Shown here: positions 14,300 through 22,843 of the stretch, piece by piece
Position numbering within the stretch: position 1 is the stretch's first letter
Layout of the letters: each line of letters begins with the position of its first letter
Source of the DNA: an uncultured Clostridia bacterium
GTDB lineage: Bacteria; Bacillota; Clostridia; UBA1381
Direction: 5' to 3'
DNA length: 64,000 bases
Assembly: GCA_934476075.1 (NCBI GenBank)
Contig: CAKSNH010000007.1
Coordinates: 55,272 to 119,271, forward strand
Notes under the pieces: generated by a model
What the model saw: the letters and a program-made list of their open reading frames with translations, nothing else
Told to the model about the DNA's origin: nothing
Database searches by the model: none
Position numbers and translations under genes: made by a program

Positions 14300-15790
14300 A
14301 TGATAGCCTTATACGCACGCCAATCAATCGACAAAAAGGACAGTATCAGTATCGACACACAAATTGAATTCTGCAAGCATGAAATCGGTCCGAACGATGA
14401 ATATAAAGTCTATCAGGATAAAGGTTACAGCGGTAAAAACACCGACCGCCCGTCCTTTCAGCAAATGCTTACCGATGTAAAGAGCGGCATTATCAACAAG
14501 GTTATAGTCTACCGTTTAGACCGTATCAGCCGTTCTATCACTGATTTTGCGGGCATTATGGATATTCTTTCGGAGCATGACGTAGACTTTGTGTCCTCCA
14601 CCGAAAAATTCGACACGTCCGCTCCGATGGGACGTGCAATGCTTTATATCGTAATGGTGTTTGCACAGCTCGAACGTGAAACCATAGCCGAGCGTATTCG
14701 TGACAATTATTACAGCCGAGGCAAAACGGGTGTATGGCTTGGCGGACCTGCCCCATTTGGGTATGAGAATATCAAAACAACCGTTTCAGGCAAAACTATA
14801 TCTACCATTCAAGAAAATCCCGAAACCATAGAAATAATAAAAAACATCTTCGACCGTTATGCGTATTCGTCAGATTCACTCGGAGCTATTGCAAAGGATT
14901 TAAAGCAAACCTACGGCGACAAATACGGTATTTGGAACAACATAAAGCTCAGCCGTCTTTTACATAACCCCGTTTACGTTAAAGCCAATGCAGATGTGTA
15001 TTCGTTTTTCAAGCAGAAAAAATGTATTATGGTAAATGATATTGAAGATTACACAAATGATAAAGGCTTGATTGTATACGGCAAGCGTGACCATGCAAAA
15101 AACAAATGGAACGCACTGTCCGAACACGTTATAGCACTTTCGGTTCATACGGGCGTCATTGATTCCGATACGTTCCTGCGCTGTCAGTACAAGCTTGACC
15201 AAAACCAACAAATTAAAAATACCGGCAAAGGCAAATACACATGGCTTACGGGCTTTGTCAAATGCGGATACTGCGGATATTCCCTAAACTGCAAATACAC
15301 AAGCTATAAAGGCGAGAAAAAGTATTATCTGCGGTGCAGCGGTACGCAGACAAACGAATGTACACACGGTTACTCAATCAGCATTTCCGATGTCGAAACA
15401 TTTGTTGAAAATGAGATTAAATATGCGGTAACTCATTTTGACCAAAACAAGTTCCAAAACCAAAACAAATCATTGGACGCTGAAATCAACGACATAAAAA
15501 TTGAACTGTACAAAATTGAAGAACAAATCGAAAATCTTATAAATAATCTTGCGACTGCAAATTCAACCGTAAGCGATTACATCAACAAAAAAATCCTCGA
15601 ATTGGATTTGCAAAAAACAGAGCTGCAAAACAAACTGCAAAAAGAAACCGTATCTAAAAACAACGTCATACTTCCCGACCTTACGAATTGGGGCTCAATG
15701 TCCGTTCAAGAAAAGCACAACACCGCCGCAGTGGTAATCGATAAGATTTTTGTATATGAAGATAAAATATCTATTAAATGGCTTATATGA
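14300..15790 (+). CDS. Large serine integrase of the prophage
   Basis: A 496-residue large serine recombinase. The resolvase domain (1-145) begins MIALYARQSIDK with the catalytic Ser in ARQS, and shows YRLDRISRS and the FAQLERETIAERI helix. A recombinase domain follows (about 160-290), then a zinc beta-ribbon with CGYCGYS and paired Cys near 320-355, then a coiled coil (about 375-460). This family integrates and excises phages at attP/attB without a large shared core. The gene has AAAGGAG upstream and ends about 85 bases from the inferred host junction, the normal integrase-att spacing. Confidence 0.96.
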   Translation: MIALYARQSIDKKDSISIDTQIEFCKHEIGPNDEYKVYQDKGYSGKNTDRPSFQQMLTDVKSGIINKVIVYRLDRISRSITDFAGIMDILSEHDVDFVSSTEKFDTSAPMGRAMLYIVMVFAQLERETIAERIRDNYYSRGKTGVWLGGPAPFGYENIKTTVSGKTISTIQENPETIEIIKNIFDRYAYSSDSLGAIAKDLKQTYGDKYGIWNNIKLSRLLHNPVYVKANADVYSFFKQKKCIMVNDIEDYTNDKGLIVYGKRDHAKNKWNALSEHVIALSVHTGVIDSDTFLRCQYKLDQNQQIKNTGKGKYTWLTGFVKCGYCGYSLNCKYTSYKGEKKYYLRCSGTQTNECTHGYSISISDVETFVENEIKYAVTHFDQNKFQNQNKSLDAEINDIKIELYKIEEQIENLINNLATANSTVSDYINKKILELDLQKTELQNKLQKETVSKNNVILPDLTNWGSMSVQEKHNTAAVVIDKIFVYEDKISIKWLI

Positions 15791-16405
15791 TAAAAAGGGG
15801 CTCACATCACGCAAGCCCCCAATTCCAGTATTTAAGCCATTTTTATTTGTTCCAAGTTGTAGAATTTTTGTATCTAAACTATCAACTGACCACTGAATAT
15901 ATATTCTTCCGCTTTCCCTGCACGTCTTTATCAGCAAATCGTTATATTCACCGTACGGTGCTCTGAATAAAGCCGGAGCAATGCCCGTCACTTCTTTAAT
16001 CTTGTCATCGCACTTCTGCATATCAGATAACATCTGTTCCTTGCTCATGCTGTTAAAATGCCCGTGCCCGTATGAATGATTTGCAATTTCATGCCCGTTA
16101 TCGCTCAATTTCTTAACCGCATCGGGAAAACGTTCCAGCCAATCCCCCACCACAAAAAATGTCGCCTTGCAATCATATTTTTTCAGTGTTTCGATTATAC
16201 TGTCCACATCATCTGCATTCCATGCACAATCAAACGTTATCGCAATTTTCTTCTCGTCCGTTTCAACACAATATATAGGTACTTCTTTTTGCATATTCCC
16301 CACATCTTCCACCGTATTACCCACAATGAATGCCACGCACCCCAATGCCACAAACACAACCGCCGACAATATCACATACTTCATCTTAATAACAAAAAAT
16401 CTCAT
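15695..16405 (-). pseudogene. Sporulation-type polysaccharide deacetylase, 3' end removed by prophage insertion
   Basis: The first about 180 residues are a good NodB-type deacetylase of the clostridial PdaB-like group: one N-terminal membrane anchor, motif 1 KIAITFDCAWNADD, motif 2 GHEIANHSYGHGH, motif 3 LFRAPYGEYND and the expected WSVDSLD. After WSVDSLD (about 15872) the family similarity ends, and about 60 unrelated residues run antisense into the integrase gene. The normal C-terminal motif (the His-containing LH motif) is missing, so activity is unlikely. The ATG at 16405 has AAAGGAG eight bases upstream. The missing end should lie at the far left junction of the prophage; excision would restore the gene. 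Confidence 0.85.
15791..15819 (-). terminator. Intrinsic terminator at the prophage edge, facing inward
   Basis: GGGGCT (15797-15802) pairs with AGCCCC (15814-15819). The T-run (TTTTTA) follows the stem on the minus strand only. It therefore stops transcription coming from the host deacetylase gene, directly after the integrase stop codon, and before the stop of the chimeric deacetylase frame. Confidence 0.75.
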
Positions 16406-16500
16406 GTATTTCACTCCTTTCACTGTATACTTATTACCTCATACCGCCGATTATACTATATTTTCATTTTTTAAACACCAATAGCCTTTATTTTTCACGC

Positions 16501-16536
16501 AAAAAAGCACTCAACGTCATCTGTCCGCCGAGTGCT
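16501..16536 (-). terminator. trpB terminator
   Basis: AGCACTC (16506-16512) pairs with GAGTGCT (16530-16536). On the minus strand the stem is followed by TTTTTT. It lies 16 bases past the trpB stop. Confidence 0.85.
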
Positions 16537-16551
16537 GTAATCTACCCTATT

Positions 16552-17739
16552 TTATTGTTCTTCAATATCTTTTCCCAAATATTTTGCCACTTGATATACG
16601 TCCTTGTCACCACGTCCCGACAAGCACACAATCATAATTTGGTCTTTGTTCATAGTCGGTGCAATCTTTCTTGCCAAAGCCACCGCATGGGCACTTTCAA
16701 TAGCCGGAACTATACCCTCTGTTTTTGAAAGATACACAAATGCGTCAACTGCCTCTTTATCTGTTATCGGCAAATATTTTGCTCTGCCCGACTTTGCCAT
16801 AGCTGCGTGTTCCGGACCGATTCCCGGATAATCCAAGCCTGCCGAAATAGAATATACCGGCATTATATTTCCACCCTTGTCCTGTAAAAACAATGACTTC
16901 ATACCATGCAAAACACCCACTGTTCCGCAGGTAACCGTAGCCGCATGACGCTCTGTATCCACGCCGTCACCGGCCGCCTCAGCACCGTACAATGCCACAC
17001 TTTCATCATCTATAAAATCCGCAAACATACCGATTGCATTACTTCCGCCACCAACGCAAGCCATAACCGCATCAGGCAGTCTGCCTTCCTTTTCAAGAAT
17101 TTGTTTCTTCGCCTCAACACTGATTACACTCTGGAAAAACTTAACCATTGCCGGATATGGGTGCGGACCTGTTGCCGAACCCAACACATAAAATGTATCG
17201 TCAGCAGTTGCAACCCATGCACGCATAGCCTCATTACAAGCGTCTTTCAATGTACCCGTACCCGATGTAACCTTATGTACTTTTGCACCAAGCAATTCCA
17301 TTCTGAACACATTAAGCGACTGACGTCTTGTGTCCTCGATACCCATATACACTTCACATTCCATACCCAAAAGAGCCGCAATCGTAGCCGACGCCACGCC
17401 ATGCTGACCCGCTCCCGTTTCGGCAATAATTTTCTTTTTGCCCATACGCTTTGCAAGCAGACACTGACCGATAACATTATTCAATTTGTGTGCACCTGTG
17501 TGGTTCAAATCCTCACGTTTCAGATAAATCTTCGCACCGCCCAAATCCTTGGTCATATTTTCGGCATAATATAAAAGTGACGGTCTGCCCGTATAATTTT
17601 GATGATAAAAATTCAATTCGTCAAGAAAATCCTTGTCATTTTTGTATTTCTCAAACGCATTGTCAAGCTCGATTAATGCATTCATCAAGGTTTCTCCGAC
17701 ATATTGTCCGCCAAATTCATCGTAACGTCCTTTTCTCAT
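16552..17739 (-). CDS. trpB: Tryptophan synthase beta chain
   Basis: A 395-residue, full-length TrpB, the PLP enzyme that joins indole and serine to form tryptophan. Visible are GRYDEFGGQYVGETLM at the N-terminus, KREDLNHTGAHKLNN with the Schiff-base Lys (about residue 86), AETGAGQHGVA and the PLP-phosphate loop GGGSNAIGMF. The usual neighbours trpA, trpC and trpF are absent, so this is an orphan trpB that may salvage indole or pair with a TrpA elsewhere. A TRAP-type attenuator leader precedes it. The Shine-Dalgarno AAAGG is somewhat distant from the ATG. Confidence 0.96.
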   Translation of the reverse strand: MRKGRYDEFGGQYVGETLMNALIELDNAFEKYKNDKDFLDELNFYHQNYTGRPSLLYYAENMTKDLGGAKIYLKREDLNHTGAHKLNNVIGQCLLAKRMGKKKIIAETGAGQHGVASATIAALLGMECEVYMGIEDTRRQSLNVFRMELLGAKVHKVTSGTGTLKDACNEAMRAWVATADDTFYVLGSATGPHPYPAMVKFFQSVISVEAKKQILEKEGRLPDAVMACVGGGSNAIGMFADFIDDESVALYGAEAAGDGVDTERHAATVTCGTVGVLHGMKSLFLQDKGGNIMPVYSISAGLDYPGIGPEHAAMAKSGRAKYLPITDKEAVDAFVYLSKTEGIVPAIESAHAVALARKIAPTMNKDQIMIVCLSGRGDKDVYQVAKYLGKDIEEQ

Positions 17740-17770
17740 TTCAAATTACCTAACCTTTCTTTTTATTCAG

Positions 17771-17807
17771 AAAGAGAAAAAGCTTTCTCCTATGTATAGA
17801 AGAAAGC
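17771..17807 (-). terminator. Leader (attenuator) terminator of trpB
   Basis: On the minus strand GCTTTCT (17807-17801) pairs with AGAAAGC (17788-17782), followed by TTTTTCTCTTT. It lies between the promoter and trpB, so it terminates before the gene. Its 5' arm (17806-17798) can instead pair with the triplet region at 17854-17846 in eight of nine positions, giving an antiterminator. Confidence 0.8.
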
Positions 17808-17845
17808 AGATTTATATTACAATATTAATATCAATTTCAATAATA

Positions 17846-17883
17846 CTTTTCTCTACTCTGCTCATCTCGTCTAAACTCAACTA
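17846..17883 (-). promoter_or_regulatory. Predicted TRAP-binding (G/U)AG triplet array in the trpB leader
   Basis: Read on the minus strand from 17883, seven consecutive triplets (UAG, GAG, UAG, GAG, GAG, GAG, GAG) start every five bases, each separated by exactly two bases; an eighth, AAG, follows in phase at 17848-17846. This is the binding pattern of the trp RNA-binding attenuation protein. The 3' end of the array overlaps the predicted antiterminator strand, so bound protein would favour the downstream terminator when tryptophan is plentiful. No TRAP gene is in the window. Confidence 0.82.
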
Positions 17884-17888
17884 ATGTT

Positions 17889-17917
17889 ATTATATATTAT
17901 TCTCCTTTAAATTGCAA
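17889..17917 (-). promoter_or_regulatory. trpB promoter
   Basis: On the minus strand TTGCAA (17917-17912), 17 bases, TATAAT (17894-17889). Transcription would start near 17882, at the first triplet of the TRAP array. It lies 19 bases past the spoIIE stop. Confidence 0.78.
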
Positions 17918-17935
17918 GTATTTTTTCTAAAATAT

Positions 17936-20245
17936 TTATATTATTCTTACAACCGCCACGCTCATATCATCACCCGCAAGAGAATGTGACCGTGCCAGTG
18001 CCCCCTGCAATATTTTATCGGCTAAATCCTGAGAATTTACACTTCCCGACATCATCATCTTTTTTATCCATTCTCCCCTCACTAAACTCTTTCCGGCATC
18101 GCTCACCCCATCTGACATCATAACTATTAAATCCCCCGATTTCAGCGTTCTCTTTTGCATATCGGCATCTGTATCCGAAAGCATACCCGCCGGCAGCGAC
18201 ATAGAAAACACCGTTTCAATCTCCCCGTCAGACATTATATAGCTTTCCGGTGCTCCGGCTTTTATAAACTCGGCTATTCTTGTATTTTTATCGACCACCA
18301 ATAAATCGAGCGTAGAGAATGTTTCTCTGTCGGAACGCAGTGCAAGTGATGAATTAATCATGTTTATCCCCGATATTTTGTCAAAACCGGCTTGTATAAA
18401 ATCGCTCAAAAGCTCCGTTGTCAGCTTGCTTTCCTCTTTCGCCTTTGTACCACTGCCCATTCCGTCGCTTATCGCAAGTACAAATTTGTGGTCCTCGGTT
18501 GTCAAATTAATAATGCTGTCACCGTTATCGCTTTCCCCGGTACGGCTTATCTGTGCCATACCTATGTCAAGCTCTGTGCTGCATCTTGTAATCAACCGCA
18601 GATATTGACCGCTGTAATTGCTGTCCTTTATCATAGGCACACCCATAATATCGCTTACCGTATCGCATACCTCATCAACATCATAGTCCCCGAAAAGATT
18701 TAAGCTCACCGCCATATTTTTTCCGCTGTATGCCGTTATACATACATCTCTTGCGATAATTCCTACTTTGTCCAGCTCCTCGGTAATTTGTTTTTCATGC
18801 TCCGTCATAAAATCGAAGCCTTCCTCCACATCAAGTGAAAATTGCTCCATTATATTTGATATTTCCCTGTATTGCCCCGCTATCAGCTCCCTGTTTAATG
18901 CCATCTCCCCCATTTTCATTACTTTTTCACGATATATCTCATACATATGCGTGAAATTTGCAATCAATTTTTCCGCTTTTACGCAGTGGTCGGGGAAATC
19001 ATCGGGAAGGTCGGACAGCTCTATACTCCCCTTTTCCTCTATAATCGCAAGCATTGACAGCATATCCTTATATGTATTGTCAAACCCTTTCTGCCAGCAA
19101 TGCACCGCCATACTGCAATGCTTGCACACTCTGTCGGCGGTATTGTCAAATATTACCGAAACATCGGCGGTGTTGATATTTTTATCGGTTATACTGTTAA
19201 AGCTGTCCGCAAGATGCGAAAATGCAGCCGATGTACTTTTTAATTTGATACTCAGATATTTCTTCACACGCTCGCCTATATCGTTTGAATTGTCAGCGGT
19301 GCTTTTCGAGAAAAACGCACTGATTTTGTTGTGAATACTGTTCGGCGTTATCACAAAAATAAATCCCGCACCCACAATTTCCGCAATATTTATCGGCATA
19401 TTAAGGCTTGTCCCCTCGCATAACATTATAACCGCACAAGACGCCAAAAATCCAATCATCACGCCGTATTTTCCGAACGTCTTTAACATATTCCCCACAA
19501 TTCCGCACAATCCGTACACACCCATAAGCCCCGAAATATTTGCATTGTTCACTCCGCATATCATACCTGCCGCCAACGCTCCCGAACCTGCCGCCGCAAG
19601 CGAAGTATTCATTGCAAGCAGCATCACCCCATAAGCCGAAAGCAATTTTGTCACCGATATTCCGAACGGCAAAACTATTTTTGAAAATCCCATTATCATC
19701 ACGGCAATGCTCATGCAGAAACATATAATTTCTTCCTGTGACAATTTGTGCCGTGACGCAGTCAAAAGCGGCTGTGAATGTTCAAATACCACATACATAA
19801 ATGCCGTTATCACACTTTCGGCAAAAAGCATAATCACGTCAAATCCCGTAACATTTATAAAAGTGAGCGTTGCAATTCCGCCCAGTAATATACTGCTGCC
19901 GCACACAATCGAAGATATAATGCTGTGCTGCTTGTAATCCTCTCGTATGCGTGTATAAAGCCAAAACAACACCATTGCAAACATATATTTTATGGTCTGA
20001 CCGCCCACGCCCATGCTCAAAAGTCCCGCCGCCGCACAAACCATACCCAAATAAGCCGTTTTCTTATCATACACCGACGCAAAAAATGCCATGCCGAACG
20101 GAAACATTCCCATTATATTTGCTCTTGCCGAAAACAGCATTAACAGCGACGGTGCTATATCCTGTTTTGTCGGCAGACGCAGTATTGACGGTGTTTTCTT
20201 CTCCGCATTTTCATTCACACGCTTGAAAATCTTTACTTCATTCAT
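17936..20245 (-). CDS. spoIIE: Stage II sporulation protein E, membrane phosphatase
   Basis: About 769 residues, near the usual length of SpoIIE. The first half holds about ten membrane spans (roughly residues 20-320: ARANIMGMFPFGMAFFAS, LLSMGVGGQTIKYMF and so on). A central cytoplasmic region follows, and the last 200 residues are a PP2C-type Ser phosphatase with ISDGMGSGTKAKEES and VMMSDGVSD. In Bacillus it sits at the asymmetric septum and dephosphorylates SpoIIAA to release sigma F in the forespore. The ATG at 20245 has GGAAAGAGG nine bases upstream; an in-frame upstream ATG at 20347 would add an unlikely 34-residue leader. It is strong evidence of a spore former. Confidence 0.95.
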   Translation of the reverse strand: MNEVKIFKRVNENAEKKTPSILRLPTKQDIAPSLLMLFSARANIMGMFPFGMAFFASVYDKKTAYLGMVCAAAGLLSMGVGGQTIKYMFAMVLFWLYTRIREDYKQHSIISSIVCGSSILLGGIATLTFINVTGFDVIMLFAESVITAFMYVVFEHSQPLLTASRHKLSQEEIICFCMSIAVMIMGFSKIVLPFGISVTKLLSAYGVMLLAMNTSLAAAGSGALAAGMICGVNNANISGLMGVYGLCGIVGNMLKTFGKYGVMIGFLASCAVIMLCEGTSLNMPINIAEIVGAGFIFVITPNSIHNKISAFFSKSTADNSNDIGERVKKYLSIKLKSTSAAFSHLADSFNSITDKNINTADVSVIFDNTADRVCKHCSMAVHCWQKGFDNTYKDMLSMLAIIEEKGSIELSDLPDDFPDHCVKAEKLIANFTHMYEIYREKVMKMGEMALNRELIAGQYREISNIMEQFSLDVEEGFDFMTEHEKQITEELDKVGIIARDVCITAYSGKNMAVSLNLFGDYDVDEVCDTVSDIMGVPMIKDSNYSGQYLRLITRCSTELDIGMAQISRTGESDNGDSIINLTTEDHKFVLAISDGMGSGTKAKEESKLTTELLSDFIQAGFDKISGINMINSSLALRSDRETFSTLDLLVVDKNTRIAEFIKAGAPESYIMSDGEIETVFSMSLPAGMLSDTDADMQKRTLKSGDLIVMMSDGVSDAGKSLVRGEWIKKMMMSGSVNSQDLADKILQGALARSHSLAGDDMSVAVVRII

Positions 20246-20314
20246 TTGTATATACCTCTTTCCTTTGTTGTAATTATATTTAATGCTGTTAAGGTACATT
20301 ATTTTGTAAATCAT

Positions 20315-20346
20315 ATTATAGCACTTTATACCACAAAACAGTGTCA
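20315..20346 (-). promoter_or_regulatory. Possible spoIIE promoter with long spacer
   Basis: TGACAC (20346-20341) and a perfect TATAAT (20320-20315) lie 20 bases apart on the minus strand. The Bacillus spoIIE promoter is known for an unusually long spacer and Spo0A control. A convincing Spo0A box was not found here, so this is a weak call. Confidence 0.35.
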
Positions 20347-20606
20347 CTTTGAGTTGTAGAATTTTAACATATTTCTGTCAAAACATTTAATTATATATTA
20401 ATTTACACTATTTCCCAACCCGATAAATACGACTCTTTAAATAATATTAAATTTATTTGTAAATTATGGTAAATAATTTGTGTTAATATTTGAACATTAA
20501 AAATCATAACTTTTATATTTACAAAAACGATTTTATATGTTAAAATACTTGTCGAGGGGGTTTGGTGCATATTATAATAATTTTATAGCAGAAAGGATGT
20601 TTTTAA

Positions 20607-21596
20607 ATGAAATATGTGGCAAACGAAAACAGATATAAAGAAATGAAGTATAATCGTGCGGGAAGAAGTGGATTGTTGCTTCCGGCACTTTCACTTGGAC
20701 TATGGCATAATTTCGGCAGCAATGATTCGTACGATAACATGGTTAATATGGTAACCACCGCTTTTGATTTGGGTATTACGCATTTTGACCTTGCCAATAA
20801 TTACGGTCCTTATCCGGGTTCTGCCGAAGAAAATTTTGGTAAGATTTTACATAATGTATTGGACGGCTACCGTGACGAGCTTATCATCTCCACAAAAGCA
20901 GGATATGGTATGTGGGACGGTCCTTACGGCGACTGGGGCAGCAAGAAATACCTTATTGCAAGTCTTGACCAAAGCTTGAAACGCTTAGGACTTGACTATG
21001 TTGATATTTTCTATCATCACCGTCCTGACCCGAATACTCCGCTTGAAGAAACCGCTCATGCACTTGATACTGTTGTTCGTCAAGGCAAGGCTTTGTATGT
21101 GGGTGTATCAAATTATAATGCAGACCAAACCAAAAAGATGGCGGATATTTTGAGAAGAATGGGTACTCCGTTTGTTATTCATCAGCCAAGATACAATATG
21201 TTTGACAGATGGATTGAAGGCGATTTGCAGAATGTGCTTGAATATGAGGGCATCGGTTCTATCGCATTTTGTCCGCTGGCACAGGGTTTGCTGACAGGCA
21301 AATATAAAAATGGTATTCCTGAGGGTTCAAGAGCTACAAAATCAAGATTTTTAACTCCTGACGGTGTTACACCGGAAAAAGTTGAAAAGGCAAATAAGCT
21401 GTCTGTAATTGCCGAAAATCGTGGTCAGAGTTTGGCTCAAATGGCACTTGCATGGAATTTGAGAGGCGGAAAATTAACAAGCGTGCTTATCGGTGCAAGC
21501 AGACCTTCTCAAATCAGTGAAAATGTATTGGCTATTAATAATCTTGATTTCACAAGTGATGAACTTCAAGCTATTGAAGATATTTTAAACGGCTAA
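20607..21596 (+). CDS. Aldo-keto reductase, YghZ/Gpr-like
   Basis: A 329-residue aldo-keto reductase (TIM barrel, NADPH-dependent) closest to the AKR14-type group that reduces L-glyceraldehyde 3-phosphate and methylglyoxal. Catalytic tetrad residues appear in order: Asp in THFDLANNYG, Tyr in the same segment, Lys in ISTKAGYG and His in YHHRPDPNTPLEE. The C-terminal NADP-binding segment is SVLIGASRPSQI. It is a single gene with an AAAGGATG ribosome site, divergent from spoIIE. The 260-base gap before it is AT-rich and holds both genes' promoters. Confidence 0.92.
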   Translation: MKYVANENRYKEMKYNRAGRSGLLLPALSLGLWHNFGSNDSYDNMVNMVTTAFDLGITHFDLANNYGPYPGSAEENFGKILHNVLDGYRDELIISTKAGYGMWDGPYGDWGSKKYLIASLDQSLKRLGLDYVDIFYHHRPDPNTPLEETAHALDTVVRQGKALYVGVSNYNADQTKKMADILRRMGTPFVIHQPRYNMFDRWIEGDLQNVLEYEGIGSIAFCPLAQGLLTGKYKNGIPEGSRATKSRFLTPDGVTPEKVEKANKLSVIAENRGQSLAQMALAWNLRGGKLTSVLIGASRPSQISENVLAINNLDFTSDELQAIEDILNG

Positions 21597-21610
21597 CAAA
21601 TATCCGACGC

Positions 21611-21656
21611 AAACACACCCGACGGTGTACTTATAATGCACTCTGCCGGTGTGTTT
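21611..21656 (+). terminator. Hairpin after the aldo-keto reductase gene
   Basis: AAACACACC (21611-21619) and GGTGTGTTT (21648-21656) form a perfect 9-bp stem followed by CGTTGTGTTT. The T-tract is poor but the position after the stop codon fits a terminator. Confidence 0.6.
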
Positions 21657-21692
21657 CGTTGTGTTTAAGTATTTACGAAAGGGCTAAACAGT

Positions 21693-22196
21693 GTGAAAGT
21701 AAAAAAAGCATATCAGCTTGATAAAGATGACTTTGTAAAGTTTGGATTTTATGCGGTTAAGAAAGGTGTTATCGCAGAATTGATTTTAATAGCGGTAATT
21801 GCGTTTGTCGGAGCATATTTTATCGTTGACCGGCAATATTTCTTTTTTGGCGGTCTAATCAGCACTATATCCGCCGCCGCAATAATGATACCGATATTAT
21901 ATTATTCCGCATACAAAAGCACCGTGAAAAATTACGAGCGTTATTCCCGTGAATTTGCAATGGTCGAAACTACCGTAGATAAGCGTGGTTTTACACAGGA
22001 ATCGGTAATCGGCAAAACCACCGTACCGTTTAACAAATTGTATAAGGTGTGCGAGTCAAAATATGGGATATATGTGTATGTATCATCAAGACAGGCTATA
22101 ATATTGTCAAAGAAAATTTTTGATAATGATGAAGTGGAAACTATGCGTAAATTGTTCAGAAAGAACATGGAAAGCAAACGTGTACATTTATATTAA
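21693..22196 (+). CDS. YcxB-like membrane protein
   Basis: A 167-residue protein with two adjacent membrane spans (about residues 28-48 and 51-72) and a C-terminal YcxB-like domain (about 85-160: TTVDKRGFTQESVIGKTTVPFNKLYKV). The family has no established function. The start is a GTG. It stands alone between two terminators, so it is probably transcribed by itself. Confidence 0.75.
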   Translation: MKVKKAYQLDKDDFVKFGFYAVKKGVIAELILIAVIAFVGAYFIVDRQYFFFGGLISTISAAAIMIPILYYSAYKSTVKNYERYSREFAMVETTVDKRGFTQESVIGKTTVPFNKLYKVCESKYGIYVYVSSRQAIILSKKIFDNDEVETMRKLFRKNMESKRVHLY

Positions 22197-22200
22197 AAAG

Positions 22201-22238
22201 GTGCAGAACATCAATTTGCCGATGTTCTGCACTTTTTT
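22201..22238 (+). terminator. Strong bidirectional terminator
   Basis: GTGCAGAACATC (22201-22212) and GATGTTCTGCAC (22221-22232) form a perfect 12-bp stem with eight-base loop, followed by TTTTTT. The minus strand also ends in TTTTT, so it serves the convergent gene too. Confidence 0.92.
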
Positions 22239-22291
22239 CAATTTGTAGGAAATTGCGTAAAACGCAATGACAAAAGCTTTTTTATTATGTA

Positions 22292-22633
22292 CTAAGCGGT
22301 GCGACTACCCTGACGCATGGCAATCGTCATATCAACATATTCGTCAATCACATCTTTTAAGCTTGCGGGCGTAACCAAATTATCGGACAGCATTTTTATA
22401 AACTTTTCCGCATCATCTCTGTCAAAGAAAATATCGTTTATCAGCTTGCTCTCCTCATTTTTTCCGCCGCCGTCATACATTGATATACGCTTTATCTGTA
22501 TACCGTAGCTTTTCAGTTCGCAATACCCCTCGCCTATACTGCGTTCCACTATGTAATATTCTAAAACAGAATTATACTGATTTACTCCAATTACATTTTC
22601 CAAATTTCTTGAATACAAAGTTCTTATTTGCAT
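22292..22633 (-). CDS. DUF6514-like protein
   Basis: A 113-residue soluble protein that looks like the clostridial DUF6514 family: a central SYGIQIKRI strand, then INDIFFDRDDAEKFIKMLSDNLVTPASLKDVIDEYV at the C-terminus. The family has no known function; the pattern of a reaction-free, small alpha/beta protein with a regulatory look is all that can be said. A GGAGGTTAGGTAA site precedes the ATG. The 210 bases upstream (22634-22843) hold no gene. Confidence 0.7.
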   Translation of the reverse strand: MQIRTLYSRNLENVIGVNQYNSVLEYYIVERSIGEGYCELKSYGIQIKRISMYDGGGKNEESKLINDIFFDRDDAEKFIKMLSDNLVTPASLKDVIDEYVDMTIAMRQGSRTA

Positions 22634-22843
22634 TTACCTAACCTCCAATTTTTAATCTACACTTTATTATAGTTAGGTTCTGTAATAAAATCCAGTAAAA
22701 CACATCGCAATATATACCAATAAAATCAGTCGGTTTTGTCGATTATCATATAAACTTTGCCATATTCGCTGAACCGTGTATATTATTATGTAGTTTATAT
22801 TCGATTAATATATTAAAATCTCATTTTATCGCACATTGTTTTT

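Larger units (their letters stand above)
1..15885. mobile_element. Integrase-proximal part of a prophage, left side outside the window
   Basis: A continuous block of phage genes runs from the left edge to the serine integrase. The minus strand carries an early replication operon and the plus strand a lysogeny and accessory block; divergent repressor and Cro-like genes share a promoter region. No structural or lysis genes are visible, so the element must continue to the left. The right border is set by the host deacetylase gene, whose reading frame stops resembling its family near 15872-15886, about 85 bases beyond the integrase stop. The exact att core cannot be read because the other junction lies outside the window. 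Confidence 0.9.

Noticed and set aside
65..15860. The 13-mer TGTTCCAAGTTGT occurs at 65-77 and 15848-15860, suggesting att repeats
   Set aside because: The first copy encodes a conserved stretch (ETTWNR) inside the phage helicase gene, so it is well inside the prophage and cannot be its boundary. Chance similarity.
17740..17760. GGTTAG half-sites at the trpB and DUF6514 starts as iron operators
   Set aside because: They coincide with the ribosome-binding regions (AAAGGTTAGG, GGAGGTTAGG) and lack a paired CTAACC arm.
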